This document shows, piece after piece, positions 1-7,530 of a stretch of 64,000 nt of DNA. The stretch's first letter is position 1, and each line of letters starts with the position of its first letter. The stretch is from an uncultured Eggerthella sp. (GTDB lineage: Bacteria; Actinomycetota; Coriobacteriia; Coriobacteriales; Eggerthellaceae). A model generated the notes under the pieces. The model did no database searches. It was given only the letters and a program-made list of their open reading frames with translations, and was not told the DNA's origin. The position numbers and the translations under genes were made by a program. The DNA lies in NCBI GenBank assembly GCA_902464295.1, contig CABQIW010000001.1:1-64000 (forward strand), written 5' to 3'.

Positions 1-55
1 AAGGCAGAGGCCTGCAAAGCCTTTACCCCCGGTTCGAATCCGGGCGTCGCCTCCA
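1..55 (+). tRNA. tRNA-Cys (GCA), 5' end cut by window
   Basis: The 55 visible bases are identical to the 3' part of the complete tRNA-Cys at 357-430. The anticodon GCA is at 14-16, the T arm contains GGTTCGAATCC, and the acceptor end is followed by an encoded CCA (53-55). The first roughly 19 bases lie outside the window. tRNA-Gly follows after only 18 bases with no room for a promoter, so the two are probably co-transcribed. Confidence 0.93.
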
Positions 56-73
56 AATTTGAAAACCAAACAT

Positions 74-149
74 GCGGACATGGCTCAGCTGGTAGAGCAT
101 CACCTTGCCAAGGTGAGGGTCGCGGGTTCGAACCCCGTCGTCCGCTCCA
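74..149 (+). tRNA. tRNA-Gly (GCC), copy 1
   Basis: Cloverleaf with the anticodon loop TTGCCAA in a CACCT/AGGTG stem, T loop TTCGAAC, and encoded CCA at 147-149. It differs from copy 2 (232-307) at only two bases: A instead of G at position 7 of the acceptor stem, and C instead of T in the D loop. The position 7 change leaves an A-C mismatch at the base of the acceptor stem. Co-transcribed with the tRNA-Cys upstream and followed directly by a terminator. Confidence 0.96.
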
Positions 150-159
150 TGAATTCTTA

Positions 160-187
160 TGACCGGTTTTATGCCGGTCATTTTTTT
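160..187 (+). terminator. Rho-independent terminator after tRNA-Gly copy 1
   Basis: The 7-bp stem TGACCGG/CCGGTCA has a 7-base loop and is followed immediately by seven T residues. It closes the tRNA-Cys/tRNA-Gly transcript. Confidence 0.9.
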
Positions 188-191
188 GTTC

Positions 192-219
192 TTGAACATC
201 AGCGGCGAGTCGGTATAAT
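192..219 (+). promoter_or_regulatory. sigma70-type promoter of tRNA-Gly copy 2
   Basis: -35 TTGAAC (192-197), 16-base spacer, consensus -10 TATAAT (214-219). The mature tRNA starts 12 bases after the -10, as expected for a tRNA promoter with a very short leader. Confidence 0.85.
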
Positions 220-231
220 AGGTTCTTGCGC

Positions 232-307
232 GCGGACGTGGCTCAGTTGGTAGAGCATCACCTTGCCAAGGTGAGGGTCGCGGGTTCGAACCCCGTCGTC
301 CGCTCCA
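232..307 (+). tRNA. tRNA-Gly (GCC), copy 2
   Basis: Cloverleaf with a fully paired acceptor stem (GCGGACG/CGTCCGC), anticodon GCC, T loop TTCGAAC and encoded CCA (305-307). It has its own promoter at 192-219 and a hairpin terminator right behind it. Confidence 0.97.
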
Positions 308-335
308 TTGATTAGTCAAGCCGACTGGATATTAC
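308..335 (+). promoter_or_regulatory. possible tRNA-Cys promoter inside the upstream terminator
   Basis: TTGATT (308-313), 16-base spacer, TATTAC (330-335). The complete tRNA-Cys begins at 357, only a few bases after the upstream terminator's T-run, so any promoter of its own must overlap that hairpin. Initiation near 342 would leave out the left arm of the hairpin, so these transcripts would escape termination. The boxes are weak, and read-through from tRNA-Gly is the alternative. Confidence 0.35.
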
Positions 336-352
336 ATTCGGTCGGCTTTTTT
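318..352 (+). terminator. Rho-independent terminator after tRNA-Gly copy 2
   Basis: Stem AAGCCGAC (318-325) / GTCGGCTT (341-348), 15-base loop, T-run to 352. It ends 4 bases before the mature tRNA-Cys. Confidence 0.8.
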
Positions 353-356
353 AATC

Positions 357-430
357 GGCGACGTGGCCAAGTGGTAAGGCAGAGGCCTGCAAAGCCTTTA
401 CCCCCGGTTCGAATCCGGGCGTCGCCTCCA
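357..430 (+). tRNA. tRNA-Cys (GCA), complete copy
   Basis: Acceptor stem GGCGACG/CGTCGCC, anticodon GCA in loop CTGCAAA, T loop TTCGAAT, encoded CCA (428-430). The part shared with the truncated copy at 1-55 is identical, so the Cys gene is duplicated around the two Gly genes. Confidence 0.97.
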
Positions 431-439
431 TACAAGCTC

Positions 440-462
440 AAGACCGCTCAGCGGTCTTTTTT
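440..462 (+). terminator. Rho-independent terminator after tRNA-Cys
   Basis: 8-bp stem AAGACCGC/GCGGTCTT with a 3-base loop, running into a T-run. It separates the tRNA cluster from the terC-family gene. Confidence 0.85.
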
Positions 463-478
463 ATAAAGGATGGCATTT

Positions 479-1315
479 GTGCCCATGTTCGACCTTTCGA
501 TCTTCACCACACCAGAAGCATGGATCAGCCTTATCACGCTTCTGTTCTTGGAGATCGTGCTCGGGGTCGATAACCTTGTCTTCATCGCCATCACTACCGA
601 TCGGCTTCCCGCAGAAAAGCAGCATCTCGGTCGTAAGATCGGTCTTTTGGGTGCGCTTATCATGCGCATCATCTTCTTATGCTTCGCATCGTTTCTCGTG
701 CACATGACCACACCGCTCTTCACGATCCCGTTCATCGAGATCCATGGCGAACCGATGGGCTTCTCCGTGCGTGATCTTGTGCTGTTGGCGGGTGGAATCT
801 ATCTGATCTATAAGGGAATCGATGAGATCAGAAGCGTGCTCAATCTAACCGAAGAAAAAGAGCAACACGAGCCTGAAGTGCACAGAAGCGCGATCACGTT
901 ACCTCAAGCAGTCATCACGATCATGGTCATGGACCTGGTGTTCTCGATCGACTCGGTCATCACAGCGGTCGGTCTTGCCCAACATCTCATCATCATGATC
1001 TTGGCTGTTATCATCGCGGTCGTGCTCATGATGATCTTCATCGACGCGATCTCGAACTTTATCAACCAACATACCGAGATCAAGATTCTCGCGCTCGTGT
1101 TCATCGTGATGATCGGCATCCTGCTCACGCTCGATGGCCTGGGTATCAATTCGGGGATCGAGATCCTCGATATGCACCTCGAAAAACTCATGGTGTACTT
1201 CGCTATGGTATTCTCGATCATCCTCGAGCTCATTCAGATGAAGTACAAGAAGAACTATCAGATGTGGGTCGCGCGCAAGAATCGCGAGATCGATTCAACG
1301 AAGGATCAGCTTTAA
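479..1315 (+). CDS. TerC family integral membrane protein
   Basis: TerC/Alx-type membrane protein of about 278 residues. Family members are linked to tellurite resistance and to metal (manganese) handling for exported proteins; the substrate here is unknown. The protein is strongly hydrophobic, with about seven membrane segments. The family signature is visible as LEIVLGVDNLVF near the N terminus and MDLVFSIDSVITAVG in the second half, each carrying the conserved membrane Asp. A GTG at 479 has AAAGGA 8 bases upstream, while the ATG at 470 overlaps that ribosome site; ATG 485 is another possibility. The gene ends tail to tail with the next gene, overlapping it by 4 bases, with no terminator between. 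Confident in family, not in role. Confidence 0.9.
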   Translation: MPMFDLSIFTTPEAWISLITLLFLEIVLGVDNLVFIAITTDRLPAEKQHLGRKIGLLGALIMRIIFLCFASFLVHMTTPLFTIPFIEIHGEPMGFSVRDLVLLAGGIYLIYKGIDEIRSVLNLTEEKEQHEPEVHRSAITLPQAVITIMVMDLVFSIDSVITAVGLAQHLIIMILAVIIAVVLMMIFIDAISNFINQHTEIKILALVFIVMIGILLTLDGLGINSGIEILDMHLEKLMVYFAMVFSIILELIQMKYKKNYQMWVARKNREIDSTKDQL

Positions 1316-2244
1316 GCAAGTTCTGCGGCTGTTTTGAGTTCTTCGAAGTAGCGAATGCAATCATCGGAAACGATGTAGCGTGCCGCCCTCGGCAGGCAAC
1401 GCACCGTAAAAGGTGTGTGAAGGCGCGTTGGTTCGCCATCGTATTCCATGTACATCTCAGGTGTTGCCTCGATCGTGATCTCGCGTCCGCGATACACCTC
1501 TAAGCTGCCGATCTTCTTGGCTAGGTTGCCGCTATGATCGACGGCTTTTGCAACGAGTGTGGGCAGTAGCTCGAGCGCAGTCTTCGTTTTGACGATGACC
1601 ACGTCGATCAACCCGTCTTGCGGGAGGTTCATGTCCGAGACCATCAGGTCGAATTGGATGCGCGAGAAATTAGTGAACACCACAGCGATGCCATCGCTTT
1701 CGATTCTCTGTCCGTCGATATTGAGCACGAACTGCGAATGCGGGGGAGTGGGGTTGGTGAAGGCTGCATGGAAATAGGCAACCGGACCGAGTACCTGCTT
1801 ATGCTGCGTAGCAAGACGCATGATGATCTCATCGTAGCCGCAACCCGCCATGATCGTGAACCCGATCGAAGCTTCGGGGGTTTCGATCTCGCCCAGGTCG
1901 AAGTACATCGTCTGCCCTTGGTCTGCCACCTTGCAGAGCGCATGAGGCTCATTCGGCGAGGAAAGGTTCATCGCGAGCAGATTCGCGGTCCCCGAAGGGA
2001 AGGGAAGGATGGGGATATCGGAATAGCGCAGCTCATAGGTGACCGCTGCGATCGTGCCATCTCCGCCGCTCGCTACCACGAAATCGTAATCGCGGGCATC
2101 TTCGAGCAAGGTGGCAAAAGGGGTATGTCCATTGAAGGTGCGCAGCGTGATCGTGTCACCGTCTTCGGCGTAGGAACGGATGAAGTCGTAGATCGCTCCA
2201 GCCCCATGGCCTGAACCGATGTTATGAATGACAAGAACTTTCAC
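1312..2244 (-). CDS. diacylglycerol/lipid kinase family protein (YegS/BmrU/DagK type)
   Basis: Soluble lipid kinase fold of about 310 residues. The nucleotide-binding GGDGT motif is seen in VVASGGDGTIAAVTYELR, preceded by an N-terminal HNIGSG loop and followed by PFPSGTANLLAMNL, as in DagK, YegS and sphingosine kinases. The C-terminal half carries the ...DGEPTRLHTPFTVRCLP segment typical of the family. The reaction is ATP-dependent phosphorylation of a lipid alcohol, probably diacylglycerol, which cannot be told from sequence. A GTG start at 2244 has AAGGGG 5 bases upstream; the frame is open 35 codons further but without a site. A minus-strand TATAAT (2284-2289) may be its -10. Divergent from rnd. 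Confidence 0.85.
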   Translation of the reverse strand: MKVLVIHNIGSGHGAGAIYDFIRSYAEDGDTITLRTFNGHTPFATLLEDARDYDFVVASGGDGTIAAVTYELRYSDIPILPFPSGTANLLAMNLSSPNEPHALCKVADQGQTMYFDLGEIETPEASIGFTIMAGCGYDEIIMRLATQHKQVLGPVAYFHAAFTNPTPPHSQFVLNIDGQRIESDGIAVVFTNFSRIQFDLMVSDMNLPQDGLIDVVIVKTKTALELLPTLVAKAVDHSGNLAKKIGSLEVYRGREITIEATPEMYMEYDGEPTRLHTPFTVRCLPRAARYIVSDDCIRYFEELKTAAELA

Positions 2245-2329
2245 CGTCGCCCCTTCGCGCTCCTTCAAGATGCTCACTAATGCATTATAGTAGTTCGATG
2301 TCCTGATCGAGAACTGGTTTATATAAACG

Positions 2330-3484
2330 ATGACAACGAAACAACTCATAGATACCGAATCTGCGTTCCAAGATTTCGTCGAAGCTTGCGAGACAAGCTC
2401 TTATATGGCGATCGACACCGAATTCTTGCGCGAAAAGACCTACTATCCGAAGACCTGTTTGGTCCAGATCGGCATCGAAGGCATGATCGCGATCATCGAT
2501 CCGCTCGCGCTTGCGAGCTTGAAACCACTGGCGCGTCCCTTCACGAATCCGAACATATTGAAGATCTTCCATGCGTGCAGCCAAGACATGGAGATTCTCT
2601 TGCGCGAGACGGGCGTACTGCCCGCTCCGGTGTTCGATACGCAGATCGCCGCAACGCTGCTTGGCAAGAATCAGCAGCCTTCGTATGCGCTTCTGGTCTC
2701 CCAGTACTGCGATGTGGAGCTTGCGAAGAAGGATTCGTTCACCGACTGGTCGCGCCGACCGCTCTCTCCGTCTCAGATTCGCTATGCGGCTGAAGACGTG
2801 CTCTATCTGCCTGAGATCCACGAGAAGATGGTCGAGGCACTCAAGAGCAAGGACCGCCTTGCATGGCTCACTGAGTCGTTCGAGGAGCTGAGCGAGCCCG
2901 ATCGTTATATAACCGATCCTTATACGCGCTTCCTCAAGCTCAAACGTGTCAATCAGCTCAAGAACCATCAGCTTGCGGCCGCACGCGAAGTGGCTGCGTG
3001 GCGTGAGCTCGAAGCTCAGAACCGCAACATCCCTCGCAAGTGGATCCTTTCCGATGAGCAGATCGTGGAGTCGTGCCGTAGGGAGGCCACGACGCTCGAT
3101 GAGCTCTACATGGTACGCGGAATGCGCGAATCGCTCTCCACGAACCAGGCGCGCAAGGTGCTCGAGTGCATCAAGAAGGGTCTGAACTGCCCTGAGGATG
3201 AGCTGCCGCATATGCAGAAGAAGTCGAAGAGCGAAGCGAATGTCGATGCGATCGTCGATGTGCTCTCGGGAATTGCACGCAAGATCGCTCGCGAGAACGA
3301 CATCGCTCCTCAGACGCTTGCGCCCCACAGTGAATTAGTGGCGCTCGCACGCGGTCATTGGGATGAATGCGAGCTCATGAAAGGGTGGCGCAGGCATATG
3401 CTCGGCGAAGAGCTCGTTGCTTTCATGGAGGGCAAGCGCACGCTTCAGATTGCTGAGGGAAATCTGGAGATTACACGCTCATAA
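2330..3484 (+). CDS. rnd: ribonuclease D
   Basis: 3'-5' exoribonuclease involved in tRNA 3' end maturation. The DEDD nuclease domain covers residues 1-175: Exo I is IDTEFLRE (Asp29, Glu31), Exo II is FHACSQDMEIL, Exo III is YAAEDVLYLPEI. An HRDC-like helical region follows at about 200-290, and a second one fills the C terminus. The length of 384 is normal. The ATG at 2330 has no Shine-Dalgarno sequence; instead TATATAAA lies 3-10 bases upstream, so the mRNA may be leaderless. Upstream is the divergent lipid kinase gene. Confident. Confidence 0.93.
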   Translation: MTTKQLIDTESAFQDFVEACETSSYMAIDTEFLREKTYYPKTCLVQIGIEGMIAIIDPLALASLKPLARPFTNPNILKIFHACSQDMEILLRETGVLPAPVFDTQIAATLLGKNQQPSYALLVSQYCDVELAKKDSFTDWSRRPLSPSQIRYAAEDVLYLPEIHEKMVEALKSKDRLAWLTESFEELSEPDRYITDPYTRFLKLKRVNQLKNHQLAAAREVAAWRELEAQNRNIPRKWILSDEQIVESCRREATTLDELYMVRGMRESLSTNQARKVLECIKKGLNCPEDELPHMQKKSKSEANVDAIVDVLSGIARKIARENDIAPQTLAPHSELVALARGHWDECELMKGWRRHMLGEELVAFMEGKRTLQIAEGNLEITRS

Positions 3485-3598
3485 CGCTTTGCGCCTCACT
3501 CTCGCGATAAAGTACTCTGTAAGATAAGGATCGTGCGGTTCTTACGATCAAGGCACGGTTCAGTTGTAGTCACTCATACGGTATAAGGAATGATCCTC

Positions 3599-4255
3599 GT
3601 GACCTATCTTTTACTCATACTCGTTACCTTTGCGATCGGCTTCGGTGCGCAAGGGTATGTGAACCACCAGCTCAATAAGTACTCTCATGTGCCCAATACC
3701 AGCCAGATGACCGGTCGTGATGTTGCCGTTGGCATGCTCAACTACTACGGTATCCAAGGCGTTGAAGTGCGCATGGGAAGAGAAGGCCAAGACTTCTTCA
3801 ATCCGAAGGACAATTCGATCACGCTCGGTCCCGATTCGTACAACGGTCGTTCGATCACGGCGACTGCAACTGCATGTCATGAGGTGGGGCATGCGTGCCA
3901 GTTCGCACAAGACTACAAGCCCATGAAGGTGCGTTCTGCGCTCGTGCCTGTGGTGAACCTCGCTTCGAACACCTGGATCTTCATCCTGCTCGCTGGCATC
4001 ATCCTGAACGTGATCGGTCTTGTTGATGTTGCGATCGCGCTCTATGCGGTCGCAGTCCTCTTTCAGATCGTTACCCTGCCGGTCGAATTCGACGCCAGTC
4101 GCCGTGCGCTTGCCTATATGCAGTCGACCGGTATTCCGGGTGGTGAACAAGCAGGGGCAGCAAGTGTGTTGCGCGCTTGCGCGTTCACCTATTTGGCAGC
4201 GGCGCTCATTTCCATCTTGCAGTTGCTCTATTTGCTCTCTGCGCGAGACAACTAG
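3599..4255 (+). CDS. membrane zinc metallopeptidase (YugP family)
   Basis: Membrane-bound neutral zinc metallopeptidase of the YugP type. An N-terminal membrane segment is followed by a soluble part with the zincin motif HEVGHACQ (about residues 94-101), then two membrane segments (about 120-160) with the conserved VEFDASRRAL loop after them, and a last hydrophobic segment near the C terminus. Substrates of this family are poorly known. The GTG at 3599 is preferred because AAGGA ends 9 bases before it; the ATG at 3590 directly abuts that site. It sits 9 bases before xseA and may be co-transcribed with it. Family call is secure, function is not. Confidence 0.85.
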   Translation: MTYLLLILVTFAIGFGAQGYVNHQLNKYSHVPNTSQMTGRDVAVGMLNYYGIQGVEVRMGREGQDFFNPKDNSITLGPDSYNGRSITATATACHEVGHACQFAQDYKPMKVRSALVPVVNLASNTWIFILLAGIILNVIGLVDVAIALYAVAVLFQIVTLPVEFDASRRALAYMQSTGIPGGEQAGAASVLRACAFTYLAAALISILQLLYLLSARDN

Positions 4256-4264
4256 GCGTTCGCG

Positions 4265-5749
4265 ATGACCTTTTCGTCGAACGAACGCTTCGATAGCGCT
4301 CCAAACGGGTCAGCTGAAGAGCGCCCCGTTAACGAACGCAAGGCGCTCAGCGTCTCAGCAGCGCTCAATATCGCAAAGTCGATCATTTCCGAGAACGCTT
4401 TCCATATCGTGGGCGAGGTGAGCGAACTCAATCAGAAGCCTGGCTACAAGGCGGTTTACTTCACGATCAAAGACGAGAACTCGGCGCTGCCGTGCCTCAT
4501 GTGGATGAACCGCTACAAGAGTGCCGGAGTTCCGCTCCGCTTAGGTGCGCGTGTTGAAGTGGTGGGCAAGTTCACGATATTCACGCCAAAGGGGCGTATG
4601 AATTTCGACGTGTCTTCGCTCAAGCTCGCTGGTGAAGGCGATCTGCGCGCGCAAGTTGCTAAACGGGCGCTCATGCTGAAGAACGAAGGCCTGATGGATC
4701 CTGCGCGCAAGCGAAGCGTGGTTGCGTATCCTTCTAAGATCGGTCTTGTCACCTCTCCGCGTGGAGCTGCTGTGCATGATGTTCTGCGCACGCTGCGCCG
4801 TCGCTATCCGCTTGCGAAGATCCTTTTCGCGGGTGTCCCGGTAGAAGGGAAGCAGGCTGCTGCCGATCTTATCTCGGGGCTTGAGACGGTCATTCGTGCG
4901 GGAGCTGAAGAGGTGTTGCTCGTACGCGGCGGTGGGTCCTTCGAAGACCTCATGCCGTTCAACGATGAGGCGCTCGCGCGCTTCATCGCACAAAGCCCGG
5001 TGCCTATCATCACGGGTATCGGACACGAGCCTGATACCTCGATCGCCGATATGGTCGCCGACGTGCGTGCTTCGACCCCAACCGCTGCAGCTGAAGCGGT
5101 CAGTCCGAGCCGTTTTGAACTTTTGGAAGTGCTCGATTCGTTCGGTGCACGTATGAGTCAGGTCTTCTTGCATCGCATCGAACGCTCGATCAACTACGTG
5201 AATGCTTTTGAGAACCGTCCGCTCTTTAGGGATGTGCACTATCTCTATGCGAACGACCTTCAGTGGCTCGATCATACGCAGGCGCGTTTGGAAGGTGCTC
5301 TTGGGCGTTTTGGAGAAGCGGAGAAGGCGAAGCTTGAAGGTGTGGGGTCGCGTCTTACGAGCGCGCTTCCGCATATGATCGCCTCACAGCTTCAATCGCT
5401 CGATCATCTGACGCGCACCTTCGCTACGAGCCTTGATGCCCAGTTCACCGCACGCAAGCATGATCTGTCGCTCTACGATCTTGCGATGGCGAATACGGGC
5501 AAGATCGTGCTCGAGCGCTTCTTCAACCAAGCGGCCCTTGCGAGCGCGCGCTTGAATGACCTTTCACCGCTTGGAGCGCTCGCGCGTGGCTGGTCGATCA
5601 CGAAGGATGCTTCAGGCGCGCTGGTGAAGAGCATCGAGGGCGTTAAACCGAATGATAGATTGTCGATCCAGGTGTCGGATGGTGTTATCGATTGCGCGGT
5701 CGCTGCGACACATGAAGAGGTCATCATCGAATTCGGAGAGACAAACTGA
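4265..5749 (+). CDS. xseA: exodeoxyribonuclease VII large subunit
   Basis: Large catalytic subunit of ExoVII, which degrades single-stranded DNA in both directions in repair. The N-terminal OB fold (about residues 25-125, ALNIAKSIISENAF then VGEVSELNQKPGYKAVYFTIKD) leads into the catalytic domain with VRGGGSFEDLMPFNDE and GIGHEPDTSIADMVADVRASTPTAAAE (about 220-280). A long helical region follows, then the C-terminal LARGWSITKD segment. Length 494 is slightly above the usual 400-450. xseB follows after 41 bases with its own ribosome site, the normal arrangement. Confidence 0.97.
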   Translation: MTFSSNERFDSAPNGSAEERPVNERKALSVSAALNIAKSIISENAFHIVGEVSELNQKPGYKAVYFTIKDENSALPCLMWMNRYKSAGVPLRLGARVEVVGKFTIFTPKGRMNFDVSSLKLAGEGDLRAQVAKRALMLKNEGLMDPARKRSVVAYPSKIGLVTSPRGAAVHDVLRTLRRRYPLAKILFAGVPVEGKQAAADLISGLETVIRAGAEEVLLVRGGGSFEDLMPFNDEALARFIAQSPVPIITGIGHEPDTSIADMVADVRASTPTAAAEAVSPSRFELLEVLDSFGARMSQVFLHRIERSINYVNAFENRPLFRDVHYLYANDLQWLDHTQARLEGALGRFGEAEKAKLEGVGSRLTSALPHMIASQLQSLDHLTRTFATSLDAQFTARKHDLSLYDLAMANTGKIVLERFFNQAALASARLNDLSPLGALARGWSITKDASGALVKSIEGVKPNDRLSIQVSDGVIDCAVAATHEEVIIEFGETN

Positions 5750-5790
5750 TCCGTTTTGATTCATAGGGTTTGGCCCAGTAAGGAGAGATC

Positions 5791-6039
5791 ATGGCAAACG
5801 AAGAGATCACCCTCACGTTCCGTGAAGCGATGAATGAGCTTTCTGCGATCGTAGAGGCGCTCGAGAGCAATACGCTCGAACTTGAAGAGAGTCTTGTGAA
5901 GTATGAGCGCGGGGTCGCGCTTTTGCGCTATCTGAAATCAAGCCTTGCTGACGCGCAGCAAAAGGTTGAGGTGCTCATGGGTGAGCTTGATACGAACATC
6001 GACGATACGCAAACCGACACAGAACTTTCCAAGGCTTAA
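5791..6039 (+). CDS. xseB: exodeoxyribonuclease VII small subunit
   Basis: Small helical subunit that binds the XseA helical stalk. The 82 residues match the family length and show the signature TFREAMNELSAIVEALESN, LELEESLVKYERGVALLRY. The C terminus is acidic and Thr/Asp-rich. AAGGAGAG lies 5 bases before the ATG. It is the last gene of the xseA-xseB pair; an imperfect hairpin follows at about 6043-6060 without a T-run. Confidence 0.96.
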   Translation: MANEEITLTFREAMNELSAIVEALESNTLELEESLVKYERGVALLRYLKSSLADAQQKVEVLMGELDTNIDDTQTDTELSKA

Positions 6040-6145
6040 TCCCACCTGATAGGTGCGGGGTGTTCCGTTCGGGTTGCGTGCGCAGCCGTCCACCCAGTCA
6101 CCGATAAAGCCATCGTGCGTTAAGAAGCCTTCCAAGGTCAGAACG

Positions 6146-6151
6146 TATAAT
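6146..6151 (+). promoter_or_regulatory. candidate -10 element for ackA
   Basis: A perfect TATAAT lies 28 bases before the ackA start codon. No convincing -35 is present 16-18 bases upstream, so this is a partial promoter call. Confidence 0.4.
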
Positions 6152-6179
6152 TATTCAAAGGCTTTCGGAAGGAGTTTCG

Positions 6180-7430
6180 TTGAAAACCCTCGTTATCAAT
6201 GCAGGATCTTCGTCGCTCAAGTATCAACTCGTCGATCTCAATTCCAATAAGGTGCTTGCGCGCGGTCTGTGCGAGCGCGTCGGTTCTCCCGATGCTTTCC
6301 GCAAGCATCGTGTTGACGATAATGAGGTCTTGATCGAGGAACCTCTGAAAGATCACACCGAAGCACTCAAGCTCGTCATCGATTCCCTTCTTTCTGGGGA
6401 CGATCCGGTCATCGCATCGCTCGACGAGATCAGCTCGGTTGGGCATCGTGTCGTGCATGGTGGCGAATACTTCGATCGTTCGGCCTTCATCGACGATGAC
6501 GTTATCGCAAAGATCGAGGAACTGGCAGAACTTGCTCCGCTCCATAACAAGGCTGCGGTCGCTGGCATCAGAGCCTGCCAAGAGCTCATGCCGGATACCC
6601 CACAAGTGGCGGTGTTCGATACAGCCTTCTTCCAGACCATGCCGGCAAAAGCGTATATGTACCCGATCCCGTACGAATACTACGAGAAGTACGGCATCCG
6701 CAAATATGGGTTCCATGGCACGTCTCACCGATATCTTTCCGAACGTGCTGCTGCGATCCTTGGTGAAGACTTGAGCGATCTGCGCATCATCACCTGTCAT
6801 TTGGGCAACGGCTGTTCGATCACGGCGGTCGACCACGGTATCCCGGTCGATACTTCGATGGGTTTCACGCCGCTCGATGGCCTCATGATGGGTACGCGTT
6901 CAGGTTCGATCGACCCTGCGATCGTGACGTTTCTGATGGAGCACGAAGGACTTTCTACGGAAGAGGTCAACGATGTGCTCAACAAGAAATCGGGTCTTTT
7001 GGGCGTTTCTGGCATCAGCAACGATCTTCGTATGGTGCGTGACGCTTCGAATGCAGGCGATGAGCGTGCGATCCTCGCGTACGAGATGTATTCATCGATC
7101 TGCAAGAAATATATCGGGCAGTATCTGGCGCTCATGTCAGGCGCAGATGCGATCGTGCTCTCTGCGGGTGTGGGCGAGAATTGCCAGAAGATGCGTCGCA
7201 TGATCTTCTCCGGTTTCCAGCCTCTCGGCATCATCCTCGATCCCGAAAAGAACAAGCAGCGCGGTTTCGAACGTATCATCTCGACCGATAATTCAGATGT
7301 GACCATCATCGTCATCCCGACCGATGAGGAGTACATGATCGCACGCGACACGTACGAGATCGTGCATGAAGCTTCGCAGATCATTCCTGTTTCGTCTGTT
7401 CAGGATGAATTCAGCACTGAGGGGCGTTAA
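6180..7430 (+). CDS. ackA: acetate kinase
   Basis: Acetyl phosphate + ADP <-> acetate + ATP, the substrate-level phosphorylation step of acetate fermentation. The N-terminal signature VINAGSSSLKYQ is followed by SVGHRVVHGG (about residue 85), FHGTSHRYLSERAA (about 179), the phosphate loop ITCHLGNGCSITAV and GVSGISNDLR. The 416 residues include a short extra C-terminal tail. The start is TTG with GGAAGGAG 5 bases upstream. The pta partner is not next to it; metG follows after 100 bases. Confidence 0.98.
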   Translation: MKTLVINAGSSSLKYQLVDLNSNKVLARGLCERVGSPDAFRKHRVDDNEVLIEEPLKDHTEALKLVIDSLLSGDDPVIASLDEISSVGHRVVHGGEYFDRSAFIDDDVIAKIEELAELAPLHNKAAVAGIRACQELMPDTPQVAVFDTAFFQTMPAKAYMYPIPYEYYEKYGIRKYGFHGTSHRYLSERAAAILGEDLSDLRIITCHLGNGCSITAVDHGIPVDTSMGFTPLDGLMMGTRSGSIDPAIVTFLMEHEGLSTEEVNDVLNKKSGLLGVSGISNDLRMVRDASNAGDERAILAYEMYSSICKKYIGQYLALMSGADAIVLSAGVGENCQKMRRMIFSGFQPLGIILDPEKNKQRGFERIISTDNSDVTIIVIPTDEEYMIARDTYEIVHEASQIIPVSSVQDEFSTEGR

Positions 7431-7530
7431 ACGTTTCGGATCTTCGATCTTCTTATCAAACACTGTGCACCAAACGAGCGATCAGGCGAGCATCATGTGC
7501 TCTTACCTGATCAGAAAGCGAGTCGTTCCA

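Noticed and set aside
23..319. Open frame across the tRNA genes
   Set aside because: It consists of tRNA sequence read as protein.
2285..3328. 347-codon open frame antisense to rnd
   Set aside because: Sense frame has all RNase D catalytic motifs; no start signals on the other strand.
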